Positions 43,825 to 53,006 of a stretch of 64,000 bases of DNA are shown piece after piece (position 1 is the stretch's first letter; the number at the start of each line of letters is the position of its first letter). The notes below the pieces were generated by a model, which worked only from the letters and a program-made list of their open reading frames with translations, did not search any database and was not told where the DNA came from. A program made the position numbers and the translations under genes. Origin of the DNA: Palsa-461 sp040414865 (GTDB taxonomy: Bacteria; Actinomycetota; Acidimicrobiia; Acidimicrobiales; RAAP-2); NCBI GenBank assembly GCA_040414865.1, contig JBEDUR010000142.1:17731-81730 (forward strand), read 5' to 3'.

Positions 43825-44286
43825 ATGGCCGGCGACGAGCCCCTCGTGGTCTATACCGACGGGTCCTGCCTCGGGAACCCCGGTCCTGGTGGCTGGGCCT
43901 GGGCTGTTCCCGGCGGCCGGAGCGACAGCGGCGGCGAGGCCCGGACCACCAACCAGCGGATGGAGATCACTGCGGTCTTCGAGGCGCTCAGCGCGTTGAT
44001 GGAGGTCCCAGCGGGCAGGCCGGTCGTGGTGGTCAGCGACTCCAACTACGTCGTCCGGTGCTTCGTGGAGCGCTGGTGGGAGCGCTGGCTGCAGCGGGGC
44101 TGGCGCAACGCCGCGGGTAAGCCGGTGGCGAACCGGGATCTCTGGGAGCCCTTGTTCGATCTGGCTCTGCGACCGGGCCGACCCGTCACCTTCAAGTGGG
44201 TCAAGGGCCACAGCGGCGATCCCTGGAACGAGTTCGTTGACGAGCTGGCGTTGTCCAAGGCCATGGAGGCCCGCTCGAGCGTCTGA
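43825..44286 (+). CDS. rnhA: Ribonuclease HI
   Basis: A 153-residue enzyme that cuts RNA in RNA-DNA hybrids. Catalytic residues are Asp12 (VVYTDGSCLGNPGPGGWA), Glu47 (NQRMEITAVFEAL), Asp72 (VVVSDSNYVV), and the Asp of NEFVDELA after the flexible-loop His in VKGHSGD. The basic handle WWERWLQRGWRNAAGKPVAN is present. Length matches E. coli RNase HI. Start ATG 43825. Confidence 0.95.
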   Translation: MAGDEPLVVYTDGSCLGNPGPGGWAWAVPGGRSDSGGEARTTNQRMEITAVFEALSALMEVPAGRPVVVVSDSNYVVRCFVERWWERWLQRGWRNAAGKPVANRDLWEPLFDLALRPGRPVTFKWVKGHSGDPWNEFVDELALSKAMEARSSV

Positions 44287-44329
44287 GGTTGAGTGGTCGG
44301 ACACTCCGGCGGGCCGTACCATCGGCGTC

Positions 44330-45091
44330 ATGGAGCTCGCCAACAGCTCAGCGATCGTCACCGGAGGGGCTTCGGGCCTCGGAGCAGCGACGGCGCGGGC
44401 GCTCTCGGAGCATGGAGCCCGGGTCGTTGTGTTCGACCGCAATGACGCCGGAGCGAAGCAAGTCGCCGACGAGCTGGGAGGCGACGCCGTCGTCGGCGAC
44501 GTCACCAATCCGGAGGACTGTCAGCAGGCGGTCGACCGCGCCGCCGAAGCCGGCGTCTTGCGGGTGGCGGTGAACTGTGCCGGAACCGGTTGGGCCGAGA
44601 GGGTCATCAACCGCGAGGGCAGACCGCACGACCCGAGGCCGTTCGAGTTCATCATGCGACTGAACGTCATCGGGACCTTCAACGTCATGACCAGGGCGGC
44701 CGCCGCGATCGCCAAGACCGAGCCGTCAGTCGACGGCGAGCGCGGGGTCATCGTGAACACGGCATCGGTCGCGGCTTTCGACGGCCAGATCGGCCAGCTC
44801 GCCTACTCGGCTTCCAAGAGCGCCGTGGTCGGAATGACCCTGCCCGCGGCCCGGGACCTGTCGGTGGTCGGCATCCGTGTCCTCACCATCGCTCCTGGCC
44901 TCTTCGACACGCCGCTCCTGGCCAACCTGCCCGAGGAACAGCGCAGGGCCCTGGGCGAGTCCGTGCTCTTCCCGAAGCGGCTCGGGGTCCCAGCGCAGTT
45001 CGGCCAGCTCGTCGTGGACATCGTGGCCAACCCCTACCTGAACGGCGAGGTCATCCGTCTCGACGGCGGCATCCGGATGCCACCCCGGTGA
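44330..45091 (+). CDS. SDR-family 3-hydroxyacyl-CoA dehydrogenase (HSD10-like)
   Basis: A 253-residue short-chain dehydrogenase beginning at ATG 44330. It has the NAD motif VTGGASGLGAATARAL, NCAGTGWAERV, the catalytic Ser in NTASVAAFDGQIGQ, the YSASKSAV Tyr/Lys pair, and the APGLFDTPLLANLPE segment typical of type 2 3-hydroxyacyl-CoA dehydrogenases. It would act in beta-oxidation or isoleucine breakdown. The next gene begins ten bases after its stop. Confidence 0.88.
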   Translation: MELANSSAIVTGGASGLGAATARALSEHGARVVVFDRNDAGAKQVADELGGDAVVGDVTNPEDCQQAVDRAAEAGVLRVAVNCAGTGWAERVINREGRPHDPRPFEFIMRLNVIGTFNVMTRAAAAIAKTEPSVDGERGVIVNTASVAAFDGQIGQLAYSASKSAVVGMTLPAARDLSVVGIRVLTIAPGLFDTPLLANLPEEQRRALGESVLFPKRLGVPAQFGQLVVDIVANPYLNGEVIRLDGGIRMPPR

Positions 45092-45101
45092 GCCGCGAGC
45101 G

Positions 45102-46109
45102 GTGAAGTACCGCGAGGCGGCCGGTTTCCGGGTCTCGGCTGTCGGGCTGGGCTGCTGGCAATTCGGGTCGCGCGAGTGGGCCTATGGCGAGGGCTACGCC
45201 ACCGAGGTGGCCCCGGCCATCGTGCACCGCTCCTTGGACCTCGGCATCACGCTCTTCGACACGGCCGAGGCATACGGCTTCGGGCGATCCGAGCGCATCC
45301 TCGGCTCGGCGCTCGCTGGGCGCAGGCCGGAGGCCCTGGTCGCCACCAAGCTCTTTCCGGTCCTCCCCGTCGACCCCGTCCTCGGCCGCCGGGCCCGGCA
45401 CAGCGCCCGGCGACTGGGGGTCGAGACGATCGACCTCTACCAGCTGCACTTTCCGAACCCTCTCGTGCCGCTCTCGGCGACCATGGACGCGTTGTCAAAG
45501 CTCCGTGAAGGGGGGTTGGTCGCCAACGTCGGGGTTTCGAACTACGGCGCGGACCGCTGGCAGCGGGCCCAGGAGCTCCTCGGGGCTCCGGTGGTCTCCA
45601 ACCAGGTGCGCTACAGCCTGGCCGACCGCCGCGTCGAGCAGGAGGTCCTACCCTGGGCCCAACGCCACGGGCGGCTGGTCATCGCCTACAGCCCGCTGCA
45701 GCAAGGACTTCTGTCGGCCGGCTACGGGCCCGACAACGTCCCGAAGGACCTGCGGGCCAGCAGCCCGGCGTTCTTGCCGGAAAACCTCAGCCGGATCGAA
45801 CCCTTGCTCGAGGTCCTGCGTCGGGTGGCTGCCGCCCACGAAGCCACCCCGGCTCAGGTCTCGCTGGCCTGGCTGCTGCGGCGCGACGGCGTCGTGGTGA
45901 TTCCCGGCGCCTCTTCGGTGGCCCAGGCCGAGTCGAACGCGGCTGCCGCCGACCTCGAGCTGACCGACGACGAGGACGCCGAGCTGACCGCCGCCTCTGA
46001 CGCGTTCAGTCCCATCTCGGGGACCCATGGTTACGCGCGGGTGGGCCGCCGGGCGGCGGAACGGCTCGGTGGACGGATCCGCGGCATCTCGGAGGGCCTT
46101 CGGGCGTAG
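45102..46109 (+). CDS. Aldo/keto reductase
   Basis: A 335-residue NADPH-dependent (beta/alpha)8 reductase. It has the active-site Asp/Tyr in LFDTAEAYGFGRSERILG, the Lys in ALVATKLFPV, the His in YQLHFPNPLVPLSATMDAL, and C-terminal cofactor residues in IPGASSVAQAESNAAAADLEL. It belongs to the YajO/Tas-like branch. The physiological substrate is unknown. It may be co-transcribed with the SDR. Confidence 0.88.
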   Translation: MKYREAAGFRVSAVGLGCWQFGSREWAYGEGYATEVAPAIVHRSLDLGITLFDTAEAYGFGRSERILGSALAGRRPEALVATKLFPVLPVDPVLGRRARHSARRLGVETIDLYQLHFPNPLVPLSATMDALSKLREGGLVANVGVSNYGADRWQRAQELLGAPVVSNQVRYSLADRRVEQEVLPWAQRHGRLVIAYSPLQQGLLSAGYGPDNVPKDLRASSPAFLPENLSRIEPLLEVLRRVAAAHEATPAQVSLAWLLRRDGVVVIPGASSVAQAESNAAAADLELTDDEDAELTAASDAFSPISGTHGYARVGRRAAERLGGRIRGISEGLRA

Positions 46110-46245
46110 CGGAGAACGGCTGGTCAAGGCCGGTAGGGTGGGCAGGAACGACCTGACCGGTGGTCGACGGCGGGCGAAGCCGGTGGCCGGCTTTGCTCCA
46201 CCTGGGGAGGGCGAACCGACAGGAGCGACGAAGAGGAGCGGCGTC

Positions 46246-47667
46246 TTGACGACCACGGGGACCCAGTTCGACATCGTTGTCATCGGGGGTGGTCCGGGTG
46301 GCTATGCGACCGCGCTGTACGGGGCGGCTGCCGGGCTTTCGGTTGCCGTCATCGAGCGGGACAAGGTCGGCGGCACGTGCCTGCACCGAGGGTGTGTACC
46401 GGCAAAGGAGTTCTTGGAGACGGCCTCGGTGTACCGAACGGTTCGCGCCGCCTCGGAGTTCGGCATCGAAGCCGGCGAGCCCACGGTCGACTTCTCCGTC
46501 AGCCAGGCCCGGAAGAACGCGGTCGTCGGCCGCCTGTTCCGCGGCCTGTCGGGGCTGCTCAAGGGACGAAAGGTCACCATCCTGGACGGCACCGGCACGC
46601 TGTTCCCCGGCCACCGGGTCCTGGTCACCGACGGCCCGGACGCCGGGACCGAGATCGTGGGTCGGGCCGTGGTGCTGGCGGCGGGATCGGTGCCGCGCAC
46701 GCTCCCAGGACTTCCCGTTGACGGACGGACCGTGGTCACTTCCGACGAGTTCTTGGACCTCGAGCGGATCCCCGAGTCGGCGGTGGTTGTCGGCGGGGGA
46801 GCGATCGGCTGCGAGTTCGCCTCGCTCCTGTCCGACCTCGGCTGCCGGGTGAGTGTGGTCGAGGTGCTCCCGGCGATCCTGAGCGGTTGCGATGCCGAGG
46901 TCGCAGCCGTCGTGCACCGGTCCTTCCGCCGGAGGGGCATCGAGGTGCACGTCGGGGCGCAGGTCAAAGGGTTCGTGCCTCGTCCAAGCGGTGCGGGTGG
47001 GGTGCTGCATCTGACCGAGGGTCCCGACATCGACACCGACATGGTGGTGGTCTCGGTCGGCCGTGACCCGTGTAGTGAGGGTCTGGTGGCCGAAGGCACC
47101 GCCGTCGTCGTCGACGAGCGTGGCTTCGTGGTCACCGACCCATACCAGAGGACCCACGAACCCGGGGTGTGGGCGGTTGGCGACATCGTGGCCGGCAGCC
47201 CCCAGCTCGCCCACGTCGGGTTCGCCGAGGGCATCGTCGCGGTCCGCTCCATGCTCGGCGAGCAGGCTGTCCCCGTGGACTACGAGCGGGTCCCCTGGGC
47301 GATCTACTGCCATCCGGAGGTCGCCTACGCCGGGCTCACCGAAGACCAGGCCAAAGAGCGCGGGTTCGACGTCGTCGTGAAGAAAGATCCGTTCGGCGGC
47401 AACAGCCGGGCGCAGATACTGGGCGACACCGAGGGCATGGTCAAGGTGATCGCCGAACGCGACACAGAGGGGAACGCGGGACGGATCCTCGGGGTCCACA
47501 TGGTCGGTCCGTGGGTGACCGAGCAACTGGGCGCGGGATACCTGGCGGTGAACTGGGAGGCCACGCCGGAGGAGGTGGCGCAGTTCATCCAACCGCACCC
47601 GTCATTGTCTGAGACCTTCGGCGAGACCGTGCTGGCGCTCACCGGACGGGGGCTCCACCTTGCCTGA
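46246..47667 (+). CDS. lpdA: Dihydrolipoamide dehydrogenase (E3)
   Basis: A 473-residue FAD disulfide oxidoreductase. Start TTG 46246 is supported by GAGGAG about eight bases upstream and by the normal N-terminus FDIVVIGGGPGGYA. The redox pair is Cys45/Cys50 in GGTCLHRGCVPAKEF. The second Rossmann motif is VVVGGGAIGCEFASLL, and the C-terminal HPSLSETFGE supplies the catalytic His-Glu for the partner subunit. It reoxidises dihydrolipoyl groups of E2. It overlaps the E2 gene by eight bases. Confidence 0.94.
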   Translation: MTTTGTQFDIVVIGGGPGGYATALYGAAAGLSVAVIERDKVGGTCLHRGCVPAKEFLETASVYRTVRAASEFGIEAGEPTVDFSVSQARKNAVVGRLFRGLSGLLKGRKVTILDGTGTLFPGHRVLVTDGPDAGTEIVGRAVVLAAGSVPRTLPGLPVDGRTVVTSDEFLDLERIPESAVVVGGGAIGCEFASLLSDLGCRVSVVEVLPAILSGCDAEVAAVVHRSFRRRGIEVHVGAQVKGFVPRPSGAGGVLHLTEGPDIDTDMVVVSVGRDPCSEGLVAEGTAVVVDERGFVVTDPYQRTHEPGVWAVGDIVAGSPQLAHVGFAEGIVAVRSMLGEQAVPVDYERVPWAIYCHPEVAYAGLTEDQAKERGFDVVVKKDPFGGNSRAQILGDTEGMVKVIAERDTEGNAGRILGVHMVGPWVTEQLGAGYLAVNWEATPEEVAQFIQPHPSLSETFGETVLALTGRGLHLA

Positions 47668-49096
47668 CGTCACGATGCCGCAACTCGGCGAGACGGTGAC
47701 CGAGGGCACCATCACCCGGTGGATGAAGGCTCCCGGGGATTCCGTCGAACGCGACGAGCCCCTCTTCGAGGTGTCGACCGACAAGGTGGACACCGAGGTC
47801 CCGTCCCCTGCGTCAGGCGTGCTCACCGAGATCGTCGTTCAGGAGGGGGAGACCGTCGATGTCGGAGCCAGGTTGGCCGTGATCGGCGACGGACAGGTGG
47901 CGGCCCCGTCCGCCCCGGCTGCGGAGCCAACCCCGGAGCCACCGTCGGTGCCGCAGCAGGCGGTGGCGAGCGCGGACGGCCAGCCGCCTCCGGCTGCGTC
48001 GGCACCGGCGCCCACCGCTCCCCCGCACGCCGCGACGCCGGATCCCGAAGCACCGAGCGTTGCCGCCGGCGCGCCGGGGATTCCCGACGGGACGCCAGAG
48101 GAGGAACCGGTTCTGCTCTCACCCATGGTGCGGCGCCTCCTGACCGAGTACGGCATCAACGCTTCGGACGTGAGCGGCACGGGACTCGGTGGCCGCATCA
48201 CCAGAGAGGACGTGCTCGACTACATCGACGCGCAGCAGGCCGAGCCGGTACCGCCCTCCTCAGCTGTCCCGGCGCGCCCAGCTGTCCCGGCTCCCCAAGC
48301 CGCACCGCCGACCCAAACTGCGCCCCAGCCGGCCAGCCCGCCGGTGCCCGCGCCGATGTCTCCGAGCACGCCGGTGCCGGCCGCGGCCGACCGGGTAGTG
48401 CCATTCTCCAACGTTCGTCGTCGGACGGCCGAGCACATGGTTCGCTCCAAGGCGACCTCTCCGCATGCCTTCATCGCCGCCGAGACGGACTTCGAGAACG
48501 TCGAGCGCGTACGCCGCGCTCACGGGCAACGATTCGGGGCGGAGGAGGGATTTTCGCTCACCTACCTTCCCTTCGTCGCTCGGGCGGCCGTTGAGGCGTT
48601 GCGGGAGTACCCGAACCTCAACGCGTCGGTGTCGGAGGACTCCCTCATCGTCCACACCGAGATCAACCTCGGGATTGCGGTCGATCTCCACCACGAAGGA
48701 TTGATCGTGCCGGTCATCCATCGGGCCGAGGAGATCACCCTTCGCGGCATCGCTCGGCGGGTACGCGACCTGGCCGATCGCGCGCGCACCCGCCAGCTCA
48801 ACGCAGACGACATCGCCGGGGGCACGTTCTCGATCACCAACGACGGCCCGTTCGGGACCTACTTCACCGTTCCCATCATCAACCAACCCCAGGTGGCCAT
48901 CCTCGCGACCGACGGCATCAAGCGTCGGCCCGTGGTCGTCACCGCTGATGACGGGAGCGAGTCCATCGCCATCCATTCGGTCGGGGTCCTCGGCATGTCC
49001 TGGGACCATCGGGCGGTCGACGGCGCCTACGTCTCGGAGTACCTCCGCAAGGTGGGCGAGATCCTGACGACCCGAGACTGGGCCGCCGAGCTCTGA
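47660..49096 (+). CDS. 2-oxoacid dehydrogenase dihydrolipoamide acyltransferase (E2)
   Basis: A 478-residue E2 with one lipoyl domain (Lys42 in VSTDKVDTEVPSP), a long Ala/Pro linker, a peripheral-subunit-binding domain (LLSPMVRRLLTEYGI, then VSGTGLGGRITREDVLDYI, near 150-190), another linker, and a catalytic domain ending in SWDHRAVDGAYVSEYL (His450, Asp454). It would carry acyl groups for the pyruvate and/or 2-oxoglutarate complex. Actinobacterial DlaT/SucB proteins often have two or three lipoyl domains; this one has one. Translation is coupled to lpd, and the lipoate-fusion gene begins five bases after its stop. Confidence 0.93.
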   Translation: MPDVTMPQLGETVTEGTITRWMKAPGDSVERDEPLFEVSTDKVDTEVPSPASGVLTEIVVQEGETVDVGARLAVIGDGQVAAPSAPAAEPTPEPPSVPQQAVASADGQPPPAASAPAPTAPPHAATPDPEAPSVAAGAPGIPDGTPEEEPVLLSPMVRRLLTEYGINASDVSGTGLGGRITREDVLDYIDAQQAEPVPPSSAVPARPAVPAPQAAPPTQTAPQPASPPVPAPMSPSTPVPAAADRVVPFSNVRRRTAEHMVRSKATSPHAFIAAETDFENVERVRRAHGQRFGAEEGFSLTYLPFVARAAVEALREYPNLNASVSEDSLIVHTEINLGIAVDLHHEGLIVPVIHRAEEITLRGIARRVRDLADRARTRQLNADDIAGGTFSITNDGPFGTYFTVPIINQPQVAILATDGIKRRPVVVTADDGSESIAIHSVGVLGMSWDHRAVDGAYVSEYLRKVGEILTTRDWAAEL

Positions 49097-49101
49097 TCCC
49101 G

Positions 49102-50778
49102 GTGCTGCGCGTACGCCGGCTTGGGACTGTCCCCTACGACGAGGCCTACGCCCTGCAGCGGGCGCTGTGCGAGCGGGCGACCGACGACTACCTCCTCGTC
49201 CTCGAGCACCCGCATGTCTTCACCCTCGGCGTCAGGGCCGATCCGGCGCACGTGATCGGCGATCCCCACGCGTTGGGGATCCCGGTGGTGCGGACCGACC
49301 GCGGCGGCGACGTCACGTACCACGGTCCGGGGCAGCTCGTTGTCTACCCCGTTCTCACCGTCGACGACCACCCGTCATCGGGGCGTGATCACGTCCGGCG
49401 GCTCGAGCAGGTGGTCATCGATGCGCTGGAGTCACTCGGTGTGGTGGGGGCCGGACGACTCTCGGGTTATCCCGGGATTTGGCTCGATCCGCGCGGAGAC
49501 CCCCCGGCCAAGGTCGCGGCGATCGGGGTGAGGACCCGCCGCGTCTCGAGCGGTCGCCGGCGGACCCTCCACGGGGTCGCGCTCAACGTCGCCTGCGACC
49601 TCGGGATGTTCGACCAGATCGTGCCGTGCGGCATCAGCGACCTCCCGGTGACCTCACTCGCCGCCGCCAGTGTCACCGTCCCGATGGCTGAGATCACCCA
49701 GGCCGTGGTGGCCCGGGCGGCAGCGGAATGGGGAGACGGGGGCGTGGACGATCGGGGGGTGACTGAACGCCGGCCCACCGTCCTGCCGCTCGTGCTCAAT
49801 CCGACTCCCGAGCCCAATTCCCTGCGTCGCTTGCGCCAAGCCGGGGTGGATCCCTCGGGCGCGGTGCCGATCTCGGAGCGAAAGCCGGCCTGGCTTCGGG
49901 TCCCGGCCCATATGGGCGCCGACTACCGAGAAGTGGCCAAGACGGTTGGCGCCCTCTCCTTGGCCACCGTGTGTCAGGAGGCGGGCTGCCCGAACATCTA
50001 CGAGTGCTGGGCCGAGGGGACGGCGACCTTCATGGTCAACGGATCGCGCTGCACCCGGGCGTGCGGATTCTGCAAGGTGGACACCCGCCACCCCTTCCCG
50101 CTCGACCCCAACGAGCCTGACCGGGTGGCCGAAGCGGTAGCTCGGCTCGGGCTGGCCCACGCCGTGATCACCTGTGTCGCCCGGGACGACCTTCCCGACG
50201 GCGGCGCCGGCGCCATCGCGGCCACGGTAGAGGCCATCCGGCGCTGTCGGCCGGGGACAGCCGTCGAGACCCTTGTCTCGGACTGCAAGGGGGACCGGGC
50301 AGCTCTCGAGCTGATCCTCGCGGCGCGGCCGGACGTGTTCAACCACAACGTCGAGACGGTGGCGCGCCTGCAGCGCGCGGTCCGCCCCTCGGCTGGCTAC
50401 GCCCGGAGCCTCGGCGTCCTGGCCCGAGCGGCCGACGCCGGGCTGGTGGTGAAGTCGGGCCTCATGGTGGGCCTGGGCGAGACCGAGGCCGAGGTCGTCT
50501 CCACCCTGGGCGATCTGGCTGCGGTGGGAGTAAGGATCGCCACCATCGGCCAGTACCTGCGTCCCAGTCGGGCGCACTTGCCGATGGCGCGCTGGTGGAC
50601 CCCCGAGGAGTTCAACCGGCTGCGCGACGTCGGGCTCTCGCTCGGACTCGATCACGTGGAAGCGTCTCCGCTCACGCGCTCCTCCTACCACGCCCGCGCG
50701 GCCGCCGATGCCGCTTCAGGGAGGGCCAGGAATTTGGAGAAGGTCTCGAGCTCCGCCCCGACGGCGGGCGCGAGCTGA
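49102..50778 (+). CDS. LipB-LipA fusion: octanoyltransferase plus lipoyl synthase
   Basis: One uninterrupted 558-codon frame from GTG 49102. Residues 1 to about 215 are LipB: RGGDVTYHGPGQLVVYP (68-84), Lys137 in KVAAIG, HGVALNV, and the thioester Cys176 in VPCGISDLP. Residues about 225-545 are LipA: N-terminal cluster cysteines 291, 296 and 302 (CQEAGCPNIYEC), radical-SAM cysteines 317, 321 and 324 (CTRACGFC), and the serine-ligand motif RSSY (526-529). The two enzymes act in sequence, placing octanoate on E2 and inserting two sulfurs. GTG 49759 (Val220), after a run of G, could also start LipA alone. It is the last gene of the lpd-E2 operon. Confidence 0.93.
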   Translation: MLRVRRLGTVPYDEAYALQRALCERATDDYLLVLEHPHVFTLGVRADPAHVIGDPHALGIPVVRTDRGGDVTYHGPGQLVVYPVLTVDDHPSSGRDHVRRLEQVVIDALESLGVVGAGRLSGYPGIWLDPRGDPPAKVAAIGVRTRRVSSGRRRTLHGVALNVACDLGMFDQIVPCGISDLPVTSLAAASVTVPMAEITQAVVARAAAEWGDGGVDDRGVTERRPTVLPLVLNPTPEPNSLRRLRQAGVDPSGAVPISERKPAWLRVPAHMGADYREVAKTVGALSLATVCQEAGCPNIYECWAEGTATFMVNGSRCTRACGFCKVDTRHPFPLDPNEPDRVAEAVARLGLAHAVITCVARDDLPDGGAGAIAATVEAIRRCRPGTAVETLVSDCKGDRAALELILAARPDVFNHNVETVARLQRAVRPSAGYARSLGVLARAADAGLVVKSGLMVGLGETEAEVVSTLGDLAAVGVRIATIGQYLRPSRAHLPMARWWTPEEFNRLRDVGLSLGLDHVEASPLTRSSYHARAAADAASGRARNLEKVSSSAPTAGAS

Positions 50779-50936
50779 GCCTCGGCGCCCAAGCTGCCGT
50801 TTGAGGCTTGACCAGGTCTAGGCAGGGCACTGGCCGATACTGAAAACGAGTTTGCCGAACGCATGTAAGGCCGCCTGCACCCGCTCGCTGGCTGCCGGTG
50901 TGTCTGGCCGTCAAGTTCGGCGACTACGGTCGGGGT

Positions 50937-51800
50937 GTGAATGACACACGGGTAATGAACCTGCCCGACGGCCGCGAACTGGCTTGGCTCGAGAGCGGAA
51001 AAGCGCGAGGCGATCCCGTCTTCATTTTCCACGGTACGCCCGGCACGAGATTGCAGGTGTCATTCGATGAGAAGGCCATCACGGCGTCGGGTGTCCGTTT
51101 GATCGCACCGGACCGGCCCGGCTACGGCCACAGCAGTTTTCACAAGGGACGGACGTTGGTGGACTGGGCGTCCGACGTGGCCGTTCTCGCCGATCATTTG
51201 AAGATCGAGAAGTTCGCGGTCGCCGGGGTGTCTGGCGGCGGACCGCACGCTGCGGTGTGCGCGAGGCTTCTCTCCGATCGTGTCAGCGCGGCCGGCATCG
51301 TGAGCGGTATGGGGCCATTGGCCGAGCCGGAGTTCAGGGAAGCGATGGAGGGGTTCAACAAGGGAACCACGCTGGTGGCGGCCCGTGCGCCGTTCGTTCT
51401 CTATCCGGTCTTTGCCTTGCAGGAGTTCGTGATGCGGCGCTGGCCCGACGCGGCACTCAGAGGGGCCTCGAGAATATTCGCTGAGCCGGATGCGAAGCTG
51501 TTGGAGCGTCCCGACGTCCGCGCCGCCTTCATGTCCGACTTGCGGCAGTCTTCCGCGGTGCAGGCGACAACACAGGACCTCGTGCTGTTCGGCCGAGACT
51601 GGGGCTTCCGCTTGGAGGACATTTCGGTGCCGGTGGACGTGTGGCACGGCGACGTCGACAAGAACGTGCCCTTCGCACACGGGAAGGCCATGGCCGAGCG
51701 GATACCTGGAGCAAGCTTCCACGAGTGCCCGGGCGAAGGTCACCTTCTCGTGGTGTCGCACCTCGAGGAGATTCTCCGGTCCCTGGCCGACACGTCCTGA
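50937..51800 (+). CDS. Alpha/beta hydrolase
   Basis: A 287-residue hydrolase. The oxyanion region is FIFHGTPGTR, the nucleophile elbow GVSGGGPHA, an acid lies in WHGDVDKNVP, and the His is in CPGEGHLLVV. It resembles epoxide-hydrolase/haloperoxidase-like proteins, substrate unknown. Start GTG 50937 gives MNDTRVMNLPDGRELAW. Base composition is visibly less GC-rich than its neighbours, which may mean later acquisition. Nothing links it to the lipoate genes upstream. Confidence 0.82.
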   Translation: MNDTRVMNLPDGRELAWLESGKARGDPVFIFHGTPGTRLQVSFDEKAITASGVRLIAPDRPGYGHSSFHKGRTLVDWASDVAVLADHLKIEKFAVAGVSGGGPHAAVCARLLSDRVSAAGIVSGMGPLAEPEFREAMEGFNKGTTLVAARAPFVLYPVFALQEFVMRRWPDAALRGASRIFAEPDAKLLERPDVRAAFMSDLRQSSAVQATTQDLVLFGRDWGFRLEDISVPVDVWHGDVDKNVPFAHGKAMAERIPGASFHECPGEGHLLVVSHLEEILRSLADTS

Positions 51801-52078
51801 CGGCGCGGTGCGCGCAAGCACCCACTCACTGGTCGGTTGACGATTCGGCCGAACCGAGGCGCTGGTCCATCCTCAGGGCGAACCGATCACCGTCATCTTG
51901 AGCACGGGCTCCGCCCGGGCCACAGAGGCCCATAGGACACCACATGCCTGGCCGGGACACGCGGTCCACCGTGGAAGCGTTATCGTGACGCTGGCGGGCT
52001 TGTCAGTCCGTCAGCCGGCGATGTGGCAGGTGGTGCCGGAGCGACAGCGCAGTGCGGTCGAAGAAGAGGGGGTTGGAG

Positions 52079-52906
52079 ATGAAGCGGTTCCTTCCCGTCG
52101 ACCAGGTAGCTCGGGACGCGAGGTTCCGGTGGGTCCGGGACTCCGAGCGGGCCCAGGATCCGAGAGAGGGCGAGCTCGGCAACGGCAACTACCAGCGGGC
52201 GGGGAGGTTCTCGCCGGAATCGGAGGACGCGCCGGAGCGGACTCGGCGGCTGATGCACGGGATCTTTATGGGCGAGGTCCAGGCCCTGGAAGGCGCCGGG
52301 CGAACCTGCTGGGACTTCGACACCGGCGAGGGGATCGATCAGGCCCCCTTTGCCCTGAAGCTCGACATGGCCCGGCAGTGCTGGGACGAATCTCGACACG
52401 TCGAGATCTCGGTGAAACTCGCCGACTGGATGGGGACCGAAATCGGCGAGTTTGGTGAAGGCCGGGGCCTCTACGAGGCGGCCTGCAACCGGGACCCGGC
52501 TCTGCGTCTCACCGCGGTCAACCGGGGGATCGAGGGACTCGCCATCGACGTCTTTGCGAGCATGCGCAAGTTCGGCCTGGCCGCCGGGGACCCCGTGCTC
52601 ACGTTCTGCGAGGACTGGATGCTGGCCGACGAGGTAACTCACGTGAAGATGGGATCGGACTGGCTCCGGCGACTGACTTCCAACGATCCCGAACGGCGCG
52701 ACCGCGCCCTCGAGTTCCAGCGCCTGGTGGACAAGATCTTCAGCCGGGCCGGACGGGGTGAGAGCGCCGACGATGCCCGCCGCTATCGCCGCCTTGCCGG
52801 CTTCAGTGACGATGACATCGACGAGGCACACGAGTCGCTGTCCCCGGAGGCCGAGCGGGAGTTCCGCCGGGAGATGACCGCCGACGCGCACGTGGTCTCG
52901 GCTTGA
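52079..52906 (+). CDS. Ferritin-like (DUF455-type) protein
   Basis: A 275-residue helical protein. The start ATG 52079 is placed by AAGAAGAGGGGG (52061-52072). Candidate di-iron ligands are spread over helices: GEVQALEGAGRTCWDFD, CWDESRHVEISVKLADW with an E-x2-H pair, the Glu in NRGIEGLAIDVF, and LADEVTHVKMG with a second E-x2-H. This pattern fits DUF455 ferritin-like proteins of unknown function. It is convergent with the ThDP-enzyme gene, whose end carries a hairpin. Confidence 0.72.
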   Translation: MKRFLPVDQVARDARFRWVRDSERAQDPREGELGNGNYQRAGRFSPESEDAPERTRRLMHGIFMGEVQALEGAGRTCWDFDTGEGIDQAPFALKLDMARQCWDESRHVEISVKLADWMGTEIGEFGEGRGLYEAACNRDPALRLTAVNRGIEGLAIDVFASMRKFGLAAGDPVLTFCEDWMLADEVTHVKMGSDWLRRLTSNDPERRDRALEFQRLVDKIFSRAGRGESADDARRYRRLAGFSDDDIDEAHESLSPEAEREFRREMTADAHVVSA

Positions 52907-52983
52907 GTCAGGCCGGTCGTCGCAGTGGTCGGCACGGTTGACCAAACCTCGAACCAAGCAAGGCGGAATTTGAACGAGTCGCG

Positions 52984-53006
52984 GTAGCGGATCTTCTATC
53001 CGCTAC
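52984..53006 (-). terminator. Hairpin at the end of the ThDP-enzyme gene
   Basis: GTAGCGGAT (52984-52992) pairs perfectly with ATCCGCTAC (52998-53006) around a five-base loop. The right arm reaches into the TAG stop of the minus-strand gene. It lies between two convergent genes, so it may end transcription from both sides. No strong U-tract follows on either strand. Confidence 0.45.

Noticed and set aside
46006..47598. A 530-codon open frame on minus, opposite lpd
   Set aside because: Shadow of a clear dihydrolipoamide dehydrogenase gene; no domain.
49759..50778. Separate lipA gene starting at GTG 49759
   Set aside because: Kept as an alternative internal start only: there is no stop between the LipB and LipA parts, so the simplest reading is one fused gene.
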